From NCBI RefSeq assembly GCF_042676145.1, contig NZ_JBHTJW010000002.1:124001-188000 (forward strand): a stretch of 64,000 bases of DNA, read 5' to 3'. This document shows positions 54,262-62,572 of the stretch, one piece after another. Source of the DNA: Methylophilus glucosoxydans (lineage in GTDB: Bacteria; Pseudomonadota; Gammaproteobacteria; Burkholderiales; Methylophilaceae). Below the pieces are notes generated by a model that had not been told where the DNA came from, searched no databases, and saw nothing but the letters and a program-made list of their open reading frames with translations. The position numbers and the translations under genes were made by a program. Each line of letters starts with the position of its first letter. The first letter of the stretch is position 1.

Positions 54262-55152
54262 TTATTCAATATTCTGAATCTGTTCACGCATCTGTTCGAT
54301 CAACACTTTCAGTTGCATAGAGACTTGTGTCGTTTCAATCGCCACCGATTTGGAGCCTAGTGTGTTGGCTTCCCGGTTCATTTCCTGCATCAAAAAGTCC
54401 AGCTTTTTGCCCATGGTGCCGCCAGCCGTAAGGATACGGTCCATTTCAACAATGTGGGCATTGAGCCGCGCCAGCTCTTCATCGACATCAATCCGTTGGG
54501 CATAGAGCACGATTTCCTGACGTACGCGGTCATCCTCTGCCTGCATGGCTTCACGCAGTTTGGTGGTCAGTTTATCCTGATATTGGCTGATCAGGGCAGG
54601 TAACAGCGGTTTGACGATGCTGATCTGCTCACGGACGCCTTGCAGACGGTCGAGCAGCACTTGCTTGAGTTTTTCACCTTCGCGCTGGCGGGCGGCAATC
54701 AGCTCATCAATGGCCTGCGACAAGCCATTGAGCAGGCTCTGCGCCATGGCCTCGGTATCGATACTCTCCGTTTGGCAAACACCGGGCAGCTTGAGCACTT
54801 CAACCAGATTGACGGGTTGCGCCTGCGGAAAATGTTGCTGTAACGCGGCCAGGGTTTGCGCGATCTGCCCGACCATCTCAGGGTTGAGCGTCAGGTTAGC
54901 CACCGCGGCATCGCTTTTGAGATTGATGCGGCATTCAACTTTGCCACGTCCCAGGCGGGACTGCAGCAATTCACGTACTTGCGCCTCAAACTGGCGCAAG
55001 TTGTCATCGATTTTGACATTGAGCTCGAGATAACGGTGGTTGACTGCTCGCAGCTCAATCAGCAGCAGCCCGCCAGTAAAGCGGCTTTCGGTGGCCGCAA
55101 AGCCGGTCATGCTCAACATCGGTTGGCTAGCGGGGGAATTTTTTATCGTCAT
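54262..55152 (-). CDS. yicC: YicC/YloC family endoribonuclease
   Basis: YicC proteins are endoribonucleases that affect stress and sRNA stability. The start is the ATG at 55150-55152, seven bases after AGGAG, giving 296 residues; a second ATG lies just before it. The N-terminal YicC domain reads LSMTGFAATESRF and RAVNHRYLELNVKI. The C-terminal DUF1732 block reads KKLDFLMQEMNREANTLGSKS, ending with QIQNIE. It is divergent from the kinase gene. Confidence 0.92.
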   Translation of the reverse strand: MTIKNSPASQPMLSMTGFAATESRFTGGLLLIELRAVNHRYLELNVKIDDNLRQFEAQVRELLQSRLGRGKVECRINLKSDAAVANLTLNPEMVGQIAQTLAALQQHFPQAQPVNLVEVLKLPGVCQTESIDTEAMAQSLLNGLSQAIDELIAARQREGEKLKQVLLDRLQGVREQISIVKPLLPALISQYQDKLTTKLREAMQAEDDRVRQEIVLYAQRIDVDEELARLNAHIVEMDRILTAGGTMGKKLDFLMQEMNREANTLGSKSVAIETTQVSMQLKVLIEQMREQIQNIE

Positions 55153-55300
55153 CATCTGGCTCCTGGCAAACTCACTGATTGTATCAAATGCGGTATCGTT
55201 ATGCGAAAATGGTACAAACAAGGCGGCGCGCAGAACAAATCACAACCTCTGCTGATGCCATGCCCTTAATAAAAGCCATGATTGTGACGTTAAAGCGCTA

Positions 55301-56236
55301 GTGAAGCTCGCTCATAAATACGATTTTGCCTTGCCGGTAGGCACTGTGCTGCATGACTACACCATTACCAAGGTGCTGAGTCTGGGCGGGTTCAGCTTCG
55401 TCTATCTGGCGCAAGATGCGCAGAAAACCACGGTTGCTATCAAGGAATACATGCCGGTGACTTTAGCCGAGCGCGAGGGCGACACGCATATCCGCTCTAA
55501 TGGCAAAAATGAAGCCGCCTACAAACATGGCATGAAGTGCTTTTTTGAAGAAGGTCTGGCGCTGGCCAATATCGAGCACAAAAACATCGTGCGCGTGAAA
55601 AACTTCTTCCGCGCCAACAGCACCGTCTATATGGTCATGAAATATGAGCGTGGCAAATCGCTGCAAGACTACATCATGGCGTTAGCGCAGCCTGTGCCCG
55701 AGAATTTTCTGATCCGCATGTTCGTTGAGTTGCTCAACGGGTTGCGTGAGGTGCACTCACGCAAATTGCTGCACCTTGATATCAAACCCGCCAATATCTA
55801 TATCCGCCTGGATGGCTCGCCAGTGCTGCTGGACTTCGGTTCGGCGCGCCAGGCTTTGTCCGAGGTGACGCTGGCGCCCACTTACACGCCTGGCTATGCC
55901 CCGCCTGAGCAATATATAGACCGCAAACACCTGGGCCCCTGGAGCGATATTTACAGCATAGGCGCCAGTATGTATGCCTGTCTGCACCGGGCCTCGCCGA
56001 TCGCGGCCAACCAGCGCCTCAAGCACGATACGCTGGTGCCGGCCGTGGAGTTGGGGCAACAGATCTACTCTGAAAAATTGCTGGCGATTATTGATGAGTG
56101 CATGCAGCTGGACTACATGCTCAGACCGCAAAGTGTGTTTTCATTGCAAAAAAAAATGATCGGCATCCATGTGGCTGAAGATCCGCGTGGCTCGCTGGTG
56201 GATAAAATTATTAAAGTGTTGACCAAGCCACTATGA
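55301..56236 (+). CDS. Hanks-type Ser/Thr protein kinase
   Basis: The 311-residue cytoplasmic kinase has a glycine-rich loop GGFSFVYLA near residue 30, the ATP lysine in VAIKEY, the catalytic loop as HLDIKPANI (Arg of HRD replaced by Leu) and an intact DFG (LLDFGSAR). The APE-like APPEQY block is also present. There is no membrane segment or sensory tail. The only start in the family context is GTG at 55301, with no strong ribosome-binding site. The cognate PP2C phosphatase gene starts 10 nt after the stop. Targets are unknown. Confidence 0.92.
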   Translation: MKLAHKYDFALPVGTVLHDYTITKVLSLGGFSFVYLAQDAQKTTVAIKEYMPVTLAEREGDTHIRSNGKNEAAYKHGMKCFFEEGLALANIEHKNIVRVKNFFRANSTVYMVMKYERGKSLQDYIMALAQPVPENFLIRMFVELLNGLREVHSRKLLHLDIKPANIYIRLDGSPVLLDFGSARQALSEVTLAPTYTPGYAPPEQYIDRKHLGPWSDIYSIGASMYACLHRASPIAANQRLKHDTLVPAVELGQQIYSEKLLAIIDECMQLDYMLRPQSVFSLQKKMIGIHVAEDPRGSLVDKIIKVLTKPL

Positions 56237-56246
56237 AATTCATCCT

Positions 56247-57164
56247 ATGAAATTCACCATTGCACAAGGCAGTCGCCAGGGGCCGCGACCCTATAATCAG
56301 GACCGGCTGGCCTACTCTTATCATCGGCATGCCATTTTCATGGTGTTGGCAGACGGCATGGGCGGGCACCAGCATGGCGATGTGGCGGCCGAAATCGCGG
56401 TCAAAACAATGATCGATGCCTTTCAGCGCGAATCAAAGCCCATGATTGCGCAACCCGCGCAATTTTTGCGCGAGCAGATTGCACAGGTGCATGAGGTGAT
56501 CGAAAACGTCCGCCTGCAAAAGCGTCTGCAAGAGTCCCCGCGGACCACCATCGTCGTGGCTTTGATTCAACACAACAAACTGTTTTGCGCCCATGTCGGC
56601 GATTCCCGCGCCTACCTCTACCGCAACGGCCTGGTCGAGTTTCAAACCCAAGATCATTCTGTGGTGCAATCCTTGTTGCGCGAGGGTAAAATCCGCGCTG
56701 ACGAGGTTAACCATCACCCGCACCGCAATAAAATTTATAATTGCGTCGGCGGGGATCGTGAACCGCAGGTCGAACTGACTGCGCCGATTCCGTTGCGGGA
56801 GGGCGATGTGGTGTTGCTGTGCTCGGATGGCGTCTGGAACGTGGTGTCCGAGATCAGCATGGCGCAACACATGCTGGCGGCGGATATCCATGATGGTGTC
56901 ACGCGTTTGCTCGACGATGCCGATGCCGCCAGTATTACCGTTGGTGATAACATGAGCGCCATTGCGCTGCAGTGGGGCGAACGCATTGTCACCCCGCTGA
57001 CGATTTCAACGCTGGATTTACCGCTAGACGTCACCACCACCATGATGAATGAAAGCCCGGCCACGCCCAGTCCGTATGCGTTAGATCTGACTGACGAAGA
57101 AATCGAAAAGGCGATTGCCGAGATACAAGAAGCGCTGGGCAGAACCCGGCAATTGATTAAATAA
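56247..57164 (+). CDS. PP2C-family protein serine/threonine phosphatase
   Basis: The 305-residue protein has the metal-binding motifs of PPM/PP2C phosphatases: RPYNQDRLAYSY near residue 14, ADGMGGHQHGD near 38, the GDSRAYLYRNG block, LLCSDGVWN and the final GDNMSAI. All the usual acidic residues are present, so it should be active. It probably reverses the action of the upstream kinase. The C-terminal about 60 residues are low in complexity and are not part of the core. It ends 12 nt before rph. Confidence 0.94.
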   Translation: MKFTIAQGSRQGPRPYNQDRLAYSYHRHAIFMVLADGMGGHQHGDVAAEIAVKTMIDAFQRESKPMIAQPAQFLREQIAQVHEVIENVRLQKRLQESPRTTIVVALIQHNKLFCAHVGDSRAYLYRNGLVEFQTQDHSVVQSLLREGKIRADEVNHHPHRNKIYNCVGGDREPQVELTAPIPLREGDVVLLCSDGVWNVVSEISMAQHMLAADIHDGVTRLLDDADAASITVGDNMSAIALQWGERIVTPLTISTLDLPLDVTTTMMNESPATPSPYALDLTDEEIEKAIAEIQEALGRTRQLIK

Positions 57165-57176
57165 GAGAAAGTAACC

Positions 57177-57896
57177 ATGACCAGACCCAGCCAGCGCGCC
57201 AACGACCAGTTGCGTGCCATCGAAATCATTCGCCATTACACCAAGCATGCAGAAGGCTCAGTACTGGTTAAATTTGGCGATACCCAGGTGATTTGTACTG
57301 CCAGCGTAGAAGAAAAAGTCCCAGGCTTTTTAAAAGGTAAAGGCCAGGGTTGGGTGACGGCAGAATACGGCATGCTGCCACGTTCTACCGGTTCCCGCAT
57401 GGACCGTGAGGCCGCGCGCGGCAAGCAAACTGGCCGCACGCAAGAGATTCAGCGCCTGATCGGCCGCAGTCTGCGCGCCATCATCGACCTCGAAAAACTC
57501 GGTGAACGCACCATCCACTTTGACTGTGACGTGATTCAGGCAGATGGCGGCACCCGCACCGCCAGCATCACCGGCGCCTATGTTGCCATGGTCGATGCCG
57601 TATCTACCTTGCTGCAAAAAGGCCTACTGACTGAAACACCTGTCAAAGACTCTGTGGCCGCCATTTCCGTCGGCGTTTACCAAGGCACACCCGTGCTGGA
57701 TTTGGACTATATCGAAGACTCTGACTGCGATACAGACATGAACGTGGTCATGACCGGCAACGGTGGCTTTGTCGAGATTCAGGGCACCGCCGAAGGCGAG
57801 CCCTTTGCCCGCGAAACCATGAACCAGATGTTGGATCTTGCCGCCAAGGGCATCAGCGAAATTGCCGTGATTCAGCAAACCGCACTGGCTGCTTAA
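57177..57896 (+). CDS. rph: Ribonuclease PH
   Basis: RNase PH is a phosphorolytic 3'-5' exoribonuclease that trims tRNA 3' ends. It has 239 residues, the usual length, and starts MTRPSQRANDQLRAIEI. The conserved block EYGMLPRSTGSRMDRE (with the substrate-binding arginines) and the phosphate-site GTRTASITGA-like segment GGTRTASITGAYVA are visible. It is followed directly by rdgB (1 nt gap). Confidence 0.97.
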   Translation: MTRPSQRANDQLRAIEIIRHYTKHAEGSVLVKFGDTQVICTASVEEKVPGFLKGKGQGWVTAEYGMLPRSTGSRMDREAARGKQTGRTQEIQRLIGRSLRAIIDLEKLGERTIHFDCDVIQADGGTRTASITGAYVAMVDAVSTLLQKGLLTETPVKDSVAAISVGVYQGTPVLDLDYIEDSDCDTDMNVVMTGNGGFVEIQGTAEGEPFARETMNQMLDLAAKGISEIAVIQQTALAA

Positions 57897-57897
57897 T

Positions 57898-58521
57898 ATG
57901 GCCTTGCCGTTTGACAAACTGGTGATTGCCTCTGGCAACAAAGGCAAACTCCGTGAAATCACCCATTTGCTGGCACCCTTGAATATCGAGGTGCTGCCGC
58001 AATCCGAGTTTAATGTGCCAGAATGCCCCGAGCCGTATGGCACCTTTATTGAAAACGCTCTGGCCAAGGCGCGCCATGCCAGCGAGCATACCGGCTTGCC
58101 CGCGCTGGCCGATGATTCCGGCCTGTGTGTCGATGCCTTGCAAGGCGCACCGGGTGTGATTTCGGCACGCTATGCTGGCCCACAGCCAGCCAAAAGCCTG
58201 CTCACACAAGACGAGCGCAATAACGATAAATTGCTCACAGCCATGGAACGCATTGCCGACCGCCGTGCCTATTTTTACAGCGTGGTTGTGCTGGTGCGCC
58301 ATCCGCAAGATCCGCAACCGATCATTGCCGATGGCCTATGGCGCGGTGAAATCCTGCGTGAGTTCCGCGGTACCGAAGGCTTTGGTTACGACCCACTGTT
58401 TCTGGATACGCAGACGGGCAAAACCGTGGCAGAATTACCGCTTGAGATCAAAAGTCAGCTGAGTCACCGCGGTCAAGCGATGGCCAAACTGCTGCAACAA
58501 CTGAAAACACTCAGTCATTAA
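57898..58521 (+). CDS. rdgB: XTP/dITP diphosphatase (RdgB/HAM1)
   Basis: RdgB hydrolyses dITP and XTP, cleaning the nucleotide pool. The 207 residues show the signature SGNKGKLREI, the FVENALAKARHA-like block FIENALAKARHA and LADDSGLCVDAL. GYDPLF and SHRGQAM follow near the C-terminus. All family motifs are intact. It lies 1 nt after rph in the kinase-phosphatase-rph-rdgB series. Confidence 0.97.
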   Translation: MALPFDKLVIASGNKGKLREITHLLAPLNIEVLPQSEFNVPECPEPYGTFIENALAKARHASEHTGLPALADDSGLCVDALQGAPGVISARYAGPQPAKSLLTQDERNNDKLLTAMERIADRRAYFYSVVVLVRHPQDPQPIIADGLWRGEILREFRGTEGFGYDPLFLDTQTGKTVAELPLEIKSQLSHRGQAMAKLLQQLKTLSH

Positions 58522-58546
58522 ACAAACAAGATGAGTAAACAAGACC

Positions 58547-58762
58547 ATGAGTAATGAATGGCCAAAATGGGTACGCGATGACGGTTCGGTGGTGTCCTGC
58601 ACCGAAAAAGTCAAAGTCATGGCCGAAAATTTTGACGAGCTGAAACAAATTGCCCAGGACGCGCTGGAAGATGGCTTGCTGATGGAAGTGAGCGAAGAGC
58701 AAATGCGTAAAGCGTTGCACGAGCTTGTCGACGCCTTAGTTAATCCTTATAACAAGATTTAG
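58547..58762 (+). CDS. Small conserved-looking protein, 71 residues
   Basis: The product begins MSNEWPKWVRDDGSVVSCTE and ends LVDALVNPYNKI, and I do not recognise it. It is acidic and soluble, with one conserved-looking cysteine, and probably forms two or three helices after a short strand. The gap to recQ is only 9 nt, which suggests co-transcription with recQ. Similar small acidic proteins occur near rdgB or recQ in betaproteobacteria, but this is an impression, not a search result. Confidence 0.75.
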   Translation: MSNEWPKWVRDDGSVVSCTEKVKVMAENFDELKQIAQDALEDGLLMEVSEEQMRKALHELVDALVNPYNKI

Positions 58763-58771
58763 GCCTGCCAA

Positions 58772-60598
58772 ATGGCAAGCCTCTCACCGCAACACATCCT
58801 CCAAACCGTCTTCGGTTACAACCAGTTTCGCCACCAGCAACAAGCCATCGTCGAGCATGTGATTGCCGGGCAGGATGCGCTGGTGCTCATGCCCACCGGC
58901 GGCGGTAAATCGCTTTGCTACCAGATTCCAGCCTTGGCGCGTGATGGCCTGGCGATTGTTGTATCGCCCTTAATTGCCCTGATGCAAGACCAGGTTGAAG
59001 CCCTGCAACAACTGGGCGTTAACGCTGCTTTTTTAAACTCCAGTTTAAGCGCAGAAGATAATGCCCGCATCACCCGCCAGGTGGTCGCTGGCGAAATCAA
59101 ACTGTTATACGTCGCCCCCGAGCGCCTGATGGTCGGCAGCTTTTTAAGCCTGCTCGATGAAGTGCAGCAGCACACGGGCCTCGCCCTGTTTGCTATTGAT
59201 GAAGCCCATTGCGTCTCGCAATGGGGGCATGATTTCCGGCCCGAATATCGCCAGCTCACCGTACTGCACAACCGCTTCCCAGATGTGCCCCGTATCGCGC
59301 TCACCGCCACGGCCGATGCCCCGACCCGTGCTGAAATTATCAGCCAATTGAATCTGGAAAACGCCCGCCAGTTCGTCTCCAGTTTTGACCGCCCGAATAT
59401 CCGTTATCACGTCGGTATTAAAAACAATGCCCGCCAGCAATTGCAGGCCTTCCTGGAGCGCGAACACCCCAACGACGCCGGCATCATCTACTGCCTGTCA
59501 CGCAAAAAAGTCGAAGAAACCGCCGCCTGGCTGGTTGAAAAAGGCTGGTCAGCCTTGCCTTACCACGCCGGTTTACCTGCGCAATTGCGAGAGCTACATC
59601 AGCGACGTTTTTTGCGAGAAGAGGGCATCATTATGGTGGCAACCATCGCATTCGGCATGGGCATCGATAAACCCAATGTCCGCTTTGTCGCACATTTAGA
59701 TTTGCCAAAAAGCATGGAAGGCTACTACCAGGAAACCGGACGCGCCGGGCGCGATGGCCTGCAAGCAAATGCCTGGATGGTCTACGGCATGGGCGATGTC
59801 GTCTCCATGCGGCAAATGCTCGATAGCGGCGAAGCCTCAGAAGAACGCAAACGGCTGGAGCGCTTAAAACTGGATGCCTTGCTAGGCTACTGCGAATCCA
59901 CCGCCTGCCGTCACCAAAGTATTCTGCGTTATTTTGGCGAGAGCCACCCAGGTGCCTGCGGCCAATGCGATAACTGCCTGCACCCGGTCGAAACCTGGCA
60001 AGCCACCCAGGTCGCGCAAATGGCGCTTTCCTGTGTCTACCGCACCGGTCAAAGATTCGGCGTCGGCCATCTAATTGATGTGCTGATAGGCAAAGTCACG
60101 CCACAAGTCGAGCGCTTTGGTCACGAGAAAGTCAGCACCTTTGGCATCGGTAAAACACTCAATCAAAACCAGTGGAGCGGTGTTTATCGCCAGCTGATTG
60201 CGGCCGGGTTACTGGAAGCAGACATGGCTGCCTATGGCGGCTTGAAACTCACTGAGGCTGCAAGGCCAGTATTAAAAGGCGAGCAAGAAGTCTGGTTACG
60301 CCGCGATGCCGAACCCGAAAAACGCATGAGCAAAGCCGAACGCAGCGCCCGTGCCAAGGAAGCATTTGAAGGTGCAAATGACGATCCACTTTGGCAAGCA
60401 CTTAAAGCCAAACGTCTGGAACTGGCAAGAGAGCAGGGCGTGCCACCGTATGTGATTTTTCACGATAGTACGCTGTTGGAGATTCATAACCGCAAACCAC
60501 AGACCCTGGATGAAATGGGGCGGATTAGCGGAATAGGACAGGCAAAATTGCAGAAATATGGGGATGCCTTTTTACAGGTGCTGGAAGAAATGGCTTAA
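58772..60598 (+). CDS. recQ: ATP-dependent DNA helicase RecQ
   Basis: RecQ unwinds DNA in the RecF pathway and at stalled forks. It has 608 residues: helicase motif I MPTGGGKSLCYQ, DEAH (FAIDEAHCVSQWGHDFRPEY), GMGIDKPNVRF and QETGRAGRDG. The zinc site CESTACRHQ...CGQCDNC follows, then a winged helix and an HRDC domain near residues 530-605. All key motifs are present. The start ATG overlaps no gene and lies 9 nt after the preceding small gene. Confidence 0.97.
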   Translation: MASLSPQHILQTVFGYNQFRHQQQAIVEHVIAGQDALVLMPTGGGKSLCYQIPALARDGLAIVVSPLIALMQDQVEALQQLGVNAAFLNSSLSAEDNARITRQVVAGEIKLLYVAPERLMVGSFLSLLDEVQQHTGLALFAIDEAHCVSQWGHDFRPEYRQLTVLHNRFPDVPRIALTATADAPTRAEIISQLNLENARQFVSSFDRPNIRYHVGIKNNARQQLQAFLEREHPNDAGIIYCLSRKKVEETAAWLVEKGWSALPYHAGLPAQLRELHQRRFLREEGIIMVATIAFGMGIDKPNVRFVAHLDLPKSMEGYYQETGRAGRDGLQANAWMVYGMGDVVSMRQMLDSGEASEERKRLERLKLDALLGYCESTACRHQSILRYFGESHPGACGQCDNCLHPVETWQATQVAQMALSCVYRTGQRFGVGHLIDVLIGKVTPQVERFGHEKVSTFGIGKTLNQNQWSGVYRQLIAAGLLEADMAAYGGLKLTEAARPVLKGEQEVWLRRDAEPEKRMSKAERSARAKEAFEGANDDPLWQALKAKRLELAREQGVPPYVIFHDSTLLEIHNRKPQTLDEMGRISGIGQAKLQKYGDAFLQVLEEMA

Positions 60599-60720
60599 AT
60601 CTAAAAAACTCATACGCATTAAAATCTCAGTTCTACAACGCGTAAAAATCAACTGTACTTTTTAGCCCCTCATTTTGTTAACATATTTTAATAATTTAAT
60701 TTAAGATATGAACACAAAAT

Positions 60721-60736
60721 ATTCCATTGACGGAAT
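60721..60736. promoter_or_regulatory. Small palindrome in the toxin-antitoxin promoter region
   Basis: ATTCC-N6-GGAAT lies 18 nt upstream of the toxin start in an AT-rich stretch (60670-60720). Position and dyad form suit an operator for HigA autorepression. This is inference only. Confidence 0.4.
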
Positions 60737-60753
60737 GTTTTAGGGGGGCTACG

Positions 60754-61128
60754 ATGGCATGGTTGGTTGAATATACTGATGAGTTCGAAGCTTGGTGGCA
60801 TTCTCTGAATGAAGATGAGCAAGTATCTATTGCCGCTTCTGTTGGGTTGCTGGAATCGTTGGGCACCCAGTTACCTTTTCCACATTCATCAGCAATTAAC
60901 CAGTCACGGCATTGCCACATGCGTGAATTGAGAACACAGCACGATGGCCGTCCATTAAGGACACTGTATGCATTTGATCCTCGCAGAGCTGCCATTTTGC
61001 TGATTGGCGGCGATAAGACAGGTGATGGTCGATGGTATGAAAAATATATTCCAGTCGCTGATCAACTCTACGATGAACATATCAAGGCATTGATAAAGGA
61101 AGGATTGATAGATGGCAAAAAACTTTAG
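60754..61128 (+). CDS. higB: HigB-like toxin, phage-derived Gp49/RelE superfamily
   Basis: The 124-residue product starts MAWLVEYTDEFEAWWHSLNEDEQVSI (in two blocks), typical of the Gp49-like HigB/RelE family of mRNA-cleaving toxins. Conserved landmarks are the MRELRTQHDGRPLRTLYAFDPRRAAILLIGGDK stretch (in blocks) and the basic residues in it. The AGGGGGG run and the ATG at 60754 favour this start over the frame's earlier ATG at 60727. Its end overlaps higA by 17 nt, so toxin precedes antitoxin, as in HigBA. Confidence 0.9.
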   Translation: MAWLVEYTDEFEAWWHSLNEDEQVSIAASVGLLESLGTQLPFPHSSAINQSRHCHMRELRTQHDGRPLRTLYAFDPRRAAILLIGGDKTGDGRWYEKYIPVADQLYDEHIKALIKEGLIDGKKL

Positions 61129-61420
61129 TGCACTTAAAGCCGCGCTCTCGCCAGAAGCGCAATCCAAAGTGACTCAAAAAACGGAGCAAATGCTGCAAGA
61201 AATGCCTTTGCACGAGTTGCGTCAGGCGCGCGGCCTGTCGCAAAAAATGATGGCAGAAGCACTGCATATTCAGCAACCTGCTGTGGCAAAAATTGAAAAA
61301 CGCACCGACATGTATTTATCAACCCTACGCAGCCATATCCAGGCCATGGGCGGGGAGTTGGAAATTGTGGCGAGATTTCCAGAGGGCTCAGTCAAGATTC
61401 AGAATTTTTCAGATTTGTGA
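61112..61420 (+). CDS. higA: HigA-like antitoxin, XRE-family helix-turn-helix
   Basis: The 102-residue protein has a helix-turn-helix at about 50-75 (LRQARGLSQKMMAEALHIQQPAVAKIEKR, in blocks), which binds the operon promoter and the toxin. The N-terminal part is helical and charged. It overlaps the higB end by 17 nt. No other antitoxin is near, so the two form one operon. A long hairpin follows 8 nt after its stop. Confidence 0.9.
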   Translation: MAKNFSALKAALSPEAQSKVTQKTEQMLQEMPLHELRQARGLSQKMMAEALHIQQPAVAKIEKRTDMYLSTLRSHIQAMGGELEIVARFPEGSVKIQNFSDL

Positions 61421-61427
61421 TTGGCGC

Positions 61428-61484
61428 GGCTATAGGGTTGGTTTAGCTTAAAAATGTTGTTTTATCAGACCTAACCCTATAGCC
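61428..61484 (+). terminator. Long hairpin after higA, probable terminator
   Basis: GGCTATAGGGTT (61428-61439) pairs with AACCCTATAGCC (61473-61484). One G-T and one G-C pair extend the stem to 14 bp, and the loop is about 29 nt. It is followed by TTTGAATTT, a weak T-tract. It separates the toxin-antitoxin genes from the AbiTii-like gene. The rest of the gap to 61615 has no recognised gene or motif. Confidence 0.6.
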
Positions 61485-61615
61485 TTTGAATTTATTGATT
61501 ACTTAAGAAGAGCGAAGGGCAAGAATTCCTCTCTGCATGACATTAAGCGGCTTAAAACTCGAATCTTAACAACTAAACAAACTTGGGTGATTTATAGCAT
61601 TAAAAGTAGATTGAC

Positions 61616-62515
61616 ATGACTCTATTAAGACAAATTCAAAATGCTGCAATTGACAGATCTGTAGATTTACCTACATTGCTAAGAAAATGCAAAGTACTCG
61701 CGGCGAGGTTAGATAGCTCTGAGTTTAAGCAGTGGATTGAGTTTGAGCTATCAGGATATAGTGTTAAAGAGTCGCTGCCTGATTATCGTATCTTAAGCGT
61801 TAATTCAAAAGGTCACTTCAGTGGCGCATTCGGTTCAGGATTACGTAATGCCGATATACCGCTTTCAACTGTGCCAAAAGAGTTGCGTGAAGTTTTAAGC
61901 CACTCGTACCTAATGAAGCCTATTGCATCAATAGAAGCTTTGTTAAAGGATACGGATTCTAGCGTTTTTCATGAGCCATGGAATCCAGATATTGTGGCCC
62001 GTTTTGGGCAAGGCATTTATCAAAATATGAATTGCCTGCAAGCATGGAAAGTAATACCTGCAGTTGCAATAGTAGCCATTGTTGACACTGTGAGAACAAG
62101 AGTTTTGAATTTTGTACTAGAGATAGAGAGTCAAAATCCCAATGCTGGTGAGGCCGAGCCAAATTCTAATCCTGTGCCTGTGGATAAAGTTCACCAGATA
62201 TTTAATACCTACATTACTGGTAATGTGCAAAATCTGGCGCCTGGAAGTAGTCATGTTACTCAAACTGCAAAATATATAGAAAAGAGTGATGAGGAGTTCT
62301 TCTCTAAGTTACTTAAGGCCATTCAAGATACACCTTTGGATCCAAGAGTAACTGAATCACTTGAAAAAGTTGTTGCTGAATTGGAGTCTACAAAAGGCAC
62401 TTCAACCTTTACGAAGCACTATCAAACATTCATGAGTATTCTTGCCGATCATATGCAAGTGCTTGGACCAGCAATGGCACCATTATTACCAGTTTTATCT
62501 TCGATGCTTTCTTGA
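61616..62515 (+). CDS. AbiTii-like abortive-infection protein
   Basis: The N-terminal about 100 residues resemble the AbiTii domain of abortive-infection systems. The pattern is LLRKCKVLAARLDSSEFKQWIEFELSGYS (in blocks), with SLPDYRIL following. The rest of the 299 residues is unlike anything I recognise. Its end has three short hydrophobic or amphipathic stretches, one at about residues 275-298. AbiTii proteins provide phage resistance, but their mechanism is not settled. No other Abi gene is adjacent, only the HigBA pair. The start ATG has no strong ribosome-binding site. Confidence 0.75.
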   Translation: MTLLRQIQNAAIDRSVDLPTLLRKCKVLAARLDSSEFKQWIEFELSGYSVKESLPDYRILSVNSKGHFSGAFGSGLRNADIPLSTVPKELREVLSHSYLMKPIASIEALLKDTDSSVFHEPWNPDIVARFGQGIYQNMNCLQAWKVIPAVAIVAIVDTVRTRVLNFVLEIESQNPNAGEAEPNSNPVPVDKVHQIFNTYITGNVQNLAPGSSHVTQTAKYIEKSDEEFFSKLLKAIQDTPLDPRVTESLEKVVAELESTKGTSTFTKHYQTFMSILADHMQVLGPAMAPLLPVLSSMLS

Positions 62516-62531
62516 CTTCACTAAAGGATTG

Positions 62532-62572
62532 TTAGCAAAGTCGAGGTGTATTGATTATCTAGACTTTGCTAA
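62532..62572. repeat. 11-bp inverted repeat between the AbiTii-like gene and the arylesterase gene
   Basis: TTAGCAAAGTC (62532-62542) is the exact inverted copy of GACTTTGCTAA (62562-62572), with 19 nt between. The right arm lies in the last codons of the arylesterase gene (Leu-Ala-Lys-Ser). It has no T-tract. It may be a junction relic, a transcript hairpin or chance. Confidence 0.6.

Noticed and set aside
61428..61484. Integron attC site near the AbiTii-like gene
   Set aside because: One side has an attC-like AAC core (ACCTAAC), but the partner GTT core does not match and no integrase is in the window.
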